Source: Desulfurococcales archaeon
GTDB lineage: Archaea; Thermoproteota; Thermoprotei_A; Sulfolobales; Desulfurococcaceae
Assembly: GCA_026985375.1 (NCBI GenBank)
Contig: JALSQP010000115.1
Span: 1-8,347, forward strand
DNA: 8,347 nucleotides
Direction: 5' to 3'
The translations under genes and the position numbers were made by a program. The notes beneath the pieces were generated by a model that saw only the letters and a program-made list of their open reading frames with translations, did not search any database and was not told the DNA's origin. Below are positions 6,926-8,347 of the stretch, piece by piece. The first letter of the stretch is position 1, and every line of letters starts with the position of its first letter.

Positions 6926-6934
6926 ATCACCCCT
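6926..6934 (-). promoter_or_regulatory. Shine-Dalgarno site of the MrpE gene containing the MrpC stop codon
   Basis: AGGGGTGAT on the - strand ends 6 nt before the ATG at 6919. The TGA stop of the MrpC-like gene (6929-6927) is part of this site, repeating the arrangement seen at 4783-4790 and 4420-4425. Confidence 0.7.
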
Positions 6935-7334
6935 TCAGTCTCTTGATATCTCTCATGTCGACGGATCTGTAGATCTTCCATGCCTGTAGAGTCAGGAAAA
7001 CAAGGAAAAGCGTGACAGCTAGTCCTATAACGATGGCAGTGAGCACTAATGCTTGTGGTAGAGGATCAACAGCCGTCTTAGTAAATACAAGTAACAGTAA
7101 TGGATTATTGCTTCTCCATTCGGTGAATACCGGCGGTCTAGACGGTACCCCTGCCACCCACATCCTATAGCCTATGATTAGTGCAAACGTATTCGCTGTA
7201 TCTCCCAGTATTGTCAACGCTATTATCTTCTTTATTAGATTCGGCTTGAAGAACACACCGTATAGAGCCAGGCCCAGATTTACTATCATACATGTTATTA
7301 ATATTGTCATGAAGTATTCGGACAGCGTGATCAT
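6927..7334 (-). CDS. mrpC: MrpC/MbhG-like subunit (NuoK family)
   Basis: This 135-residue protein has three membrane helices (about residues 6-28, 34-57 and 94-118) and belongs to the NuoK/MnhC family, which contributes to the ion path between antiporter subunits. The family signature DPLPQALVLTAIVIGLA is at 90-106. NLIKKIIALTILGDTANTF at 32-50 matches the usual second-helix region, with D45 an acidic residue in or near the membrane. The loop between helices 2 and 3 (residues 58-90) is long and proline-rich, as in Mbh/Mrp members and unlike NuoK itself. The ATG at 7334 overlaps the preceding stop in an ATGA; a GGAGGT site lies 9 nt upstream. Order MbhE+F then MbhG is the same as in Pyrococcus Mbh. 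Confidence 0.92.
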   Translation of the reverse strand: MITLSEYFMTILITCMIVNLGLALYGVFFKPNLIKKIIALTILGDTANTFALIIGYRMWVAGVPSRPPVFTEWRSNNPLLLLVFTKTAVDPLPQALVLTAIVIGLAVTLFLVFLTLQAWKIYRSVDMRDIKRLKG

Positions 7335-8158
7335 CCTTCTTCGACCTCCACTACGTGTTTTTCCTCCTTAGCTTCTGCAAGTTTCTCGGGAAGAGTTATC
7401 AGGAGGAAAACTATTGTGAAGCCAGCTGCTACTGCGAGGAACTCGAAAAAGTTGAAGAACCAGAGGCTACCACTGATCAGCTGGCCCCCTACAAAAGCTG
7501 GCAAAGAAACGTCTGGGGCTAGGGGTTTCGGCTGGTTTTGTAGCACGAATGCATAGTGCCCCGTCGCCAATCCTATTAGTACTGCGGCGAAAGCAGTTAT
7601 GCCTATACCTGTTAAGCCTATGCTTCTCAGAAGTAGCATTGAGTTCTTGTTGACACCCCTCTTCAGAAGATAGAATTGACTGAAAACAACAAGTATGAGG
7701 ACAGGTGCTACAGCAGCCGTTGCACCGCCTTGGAATCCTCCGCCAGGTGTTAGATGACCATGGAGCGCTATGCTTCCAGCAACAGCTATGATTAGAACAG
7801 GCACAATCTTCGTCACTGTTTTGACAATGAGGCTGAGACCCAGGTCTCTCTTTATCTCCTTAGGTAATTTAAGCGGGACCCCTCTAGCCAGAGCTATAGC
7901 TCCGATAATGGCTAGGTAAAACACCATTGTCTCAAATACTGTGTCTAGGCCACGGAAATCCCAGACTATGCTGGTGCAAGCCTCGGGCGACATAGCTGTG
8001 AAATATTTGTCCCATGGATAGTAGGTGTATTTCAAGTATATCTCGGCAAGAGTCCTAACATTAGTAGTGGGTACAAGTGTGTTTATATTCGCGGCCACTA
8101 CAAATGATAAGCCCAGTATTGTGAGTATGAGCACACATATACCTATCCATCGCCTCAT
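7331..8158 (-). CDS. mrpB: Fused MbhE (MrpA C-terminal) + MbhF/MrpB subunit
   Basis: This 275-residue protein joins two domains that are separate genes in Pyrococcus Mbh. Residues 1-95 are MbhE-like: an N-terminal helix (5-22), an outside loop, then WDFRGLDTVFETMVFYLA (66-83). This carries the R-G-x-D-T-x-x-E motif (R69, E76) found in the C-terminal part of MrpA. Residues about 105-260 form the MnhB/MrpB domain with four helices and the signature HGHLTPGGGFQGG (133-145). A charged, Glu/Lys-rich tail (258-275) ends the protein. There is no frameshift: the frame runs through both domains and each motif is intact. ATG at 8158 overlaps the upstream stop in an ATGA and has GGGAGGAG 5 nt upstream. 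The fusion resembles, as I recall, the E/F arrangement in some Mbx/Mbs operons, which cannot be confirmed here. Confidence 0.9.
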   Translation of the reverse strand: MRRWIGICVLILTILGLSFVVAANINTLVPTTNVRTLAEIYLKYTYYPWDKYFTAMSPEACTSIVWDFRGLDTVFETMVFYLAIIGAIALARGVPLKLPKEIKRDLGLSLIVKTVTKIVPVLIIAVAGSIALHGHLTPGGGFQGGATAAVAPVLILVVFSQFYLLKRGVNKNSMLLLRSIGLTGIGITAFAAVLIGLATGHYAFVLQNQPKPLAPDVSLPAFVGGQLISGSLWFFNFFEFLAVAAGFTIVFLLITLPEKLAEAKEEKHVVEVEEG

Positions 8159-8347
8159 GGTTTCTCCTCCCTCGTCGTCTTTTTGATCAAGGCGATAATC
8201 ACGGCGGGGTAGAGGCCGACTGCCACGGGTATATATACGAGATCTATGTCTGGAGCCATCAGCATGTAGTAAATGAAAGCATAGATCGTGCTCTGAATAG
8301 CACTAAATATGACTGCTTTAAGTAGATCTCTCTCCATTATAGCCATA
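8155..8347 (-). CDS. MbhD-like subunit (MrpA C-terminal, DUF4040-type), 5' end outside window
   Basis: The last 63 codons of a small membrane protein are visible. Residues from the first visible Met show ERDLLKAVIFSAIQSTIYAF (5-24), the APD motif in MLMAPDIDLVYIPVAVGLYP (28-47), and a basic tail IKKTTREEKP. This matches the MbhD/DUF4040 pattern of two helices joined by the APD-x-x-L turn, which supplies part of the MrpA C-terminal domain. MbhD proteins usually have another helix before the ERDLL-like segment, and the frame is open at the window edge, so the ATG at 8346 (or the one at 8337) is probably internal and the gene is cut by the boundary. The position usually read TEAAVG is YIPVAVG here, losing a Glu. 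Its stop overlaps the next start as ATGA. Confidence 0.75.
   Translation of the reverse strand, partial: MAIMERDLLKAVIFSAIQSTIYAFIYYMLMAPDIDLVYIPVAVGLYPAVIIALIKKTTREEKP

Larger units (their letters stand above)
2193..8347 (-). other. Mrp/Mbh-type membrane complex operon ending in a Trx-CcdA gene (5' end outside window)
   Basis: Eight - strand genes follow one another with gaps of 21 bp or less or 4-bp overlaps and no visible internal promoter spacer, so they are almost certainly one transcription unit starting beyond the right edge. Order 5' to 3': MbhD-like, MbhE+F fusion, MrpC/MbhG, MrpE/MbhA, MrpD/MbhH, MbhI-like, MbhM/NuoH-like, Trx-CcdA. The Mrp part moves Na+ and H+; MbhI and MbhM mark it as part of a redox-driven complex of the group 4 hydrogenase/Mbs type rather than a stand-alone Mrp antiporter. 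MrpF/MbhB, MrpG/MbhC and the redox subunits MbhJKLN are not seen here. Confidence 0.85.

Overview
The window reads as chromosomal DNA of a hyperthermophilic archaeon, most likely a crenarchaeon of the Desulfurococcales type. The reasons are the archaeal-type leucyl-tRNA synthetase end, heavy use of AGG/AGA and ATA codons, strong GGTGAT/GGAGG Shine-Dalgarno sites, a TTG start, very tight gene packing, and a Mrp/Mbh-type ion-translocating membrane complex. GC content looks mid-range (roughly mid-40s % by eye, not computed). The genus is inference only.

Layout. Left part, + strand: the 3' end of leuS (1-839), a 121-bp spacer with terminator-like and promoter-like AT-rich sequence (840-960), then an aromatic/neutral amino-acid permease-like transporter (961-2196). 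Right part, - strand: one long, tightly packed operon read from beyond the right edge down to 2193. In transcription order it holds an MbhD-like fragment (8155-8347, cut by the window edge), a fused MbhE+MbhF/MrpB protein (7331-8158), MrpC/MbhG (6927-7334), MrpE/MbhA (6413-6919), MrpD/MbhH antiporter subunit (4784-6391), an MbhI-like linker subunit (4421-4777), MbhM/NuoH-like subunit (3426-4415), and last a thioredoxin-fold + CcdA/DsbD-type thiol-electron transporter (2193-3410). This operon and the permease converge and share a 4-bp overlap, with no gap between them.

How the genes work together. The Mrp-like subunits form a Na+/H+ antiporter module. MbhI and MbhM are the pieces that join such a module to a ferredoxin-dependent redox arm in group 4 membrane-bound hydrogenases (Mbh) and in the related sulfane-sulfur-reducing complexes (Mbx/Mbs). 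The redox-arm genes (NuoB/C/D/I-like, MbhJKLN) are not in this window; they may lie upstream beyond the right edge or elsewhere. Where they might have followed MbhM, the operon instead ends in a transmembrane dithiol-transfer protein 15 bp downstream. That is the most interesting feature here. Nearly all junctions show signs of translational coupling: ATGA overlaps, or TGA stop codons lying inside the next gene's Shine-Dalgarno sequence.

I see no tRNA, rRNA, insertion sequence, CRISPR array or integration scar. Apart from the 840-960 spacer the window is essentially all coding.
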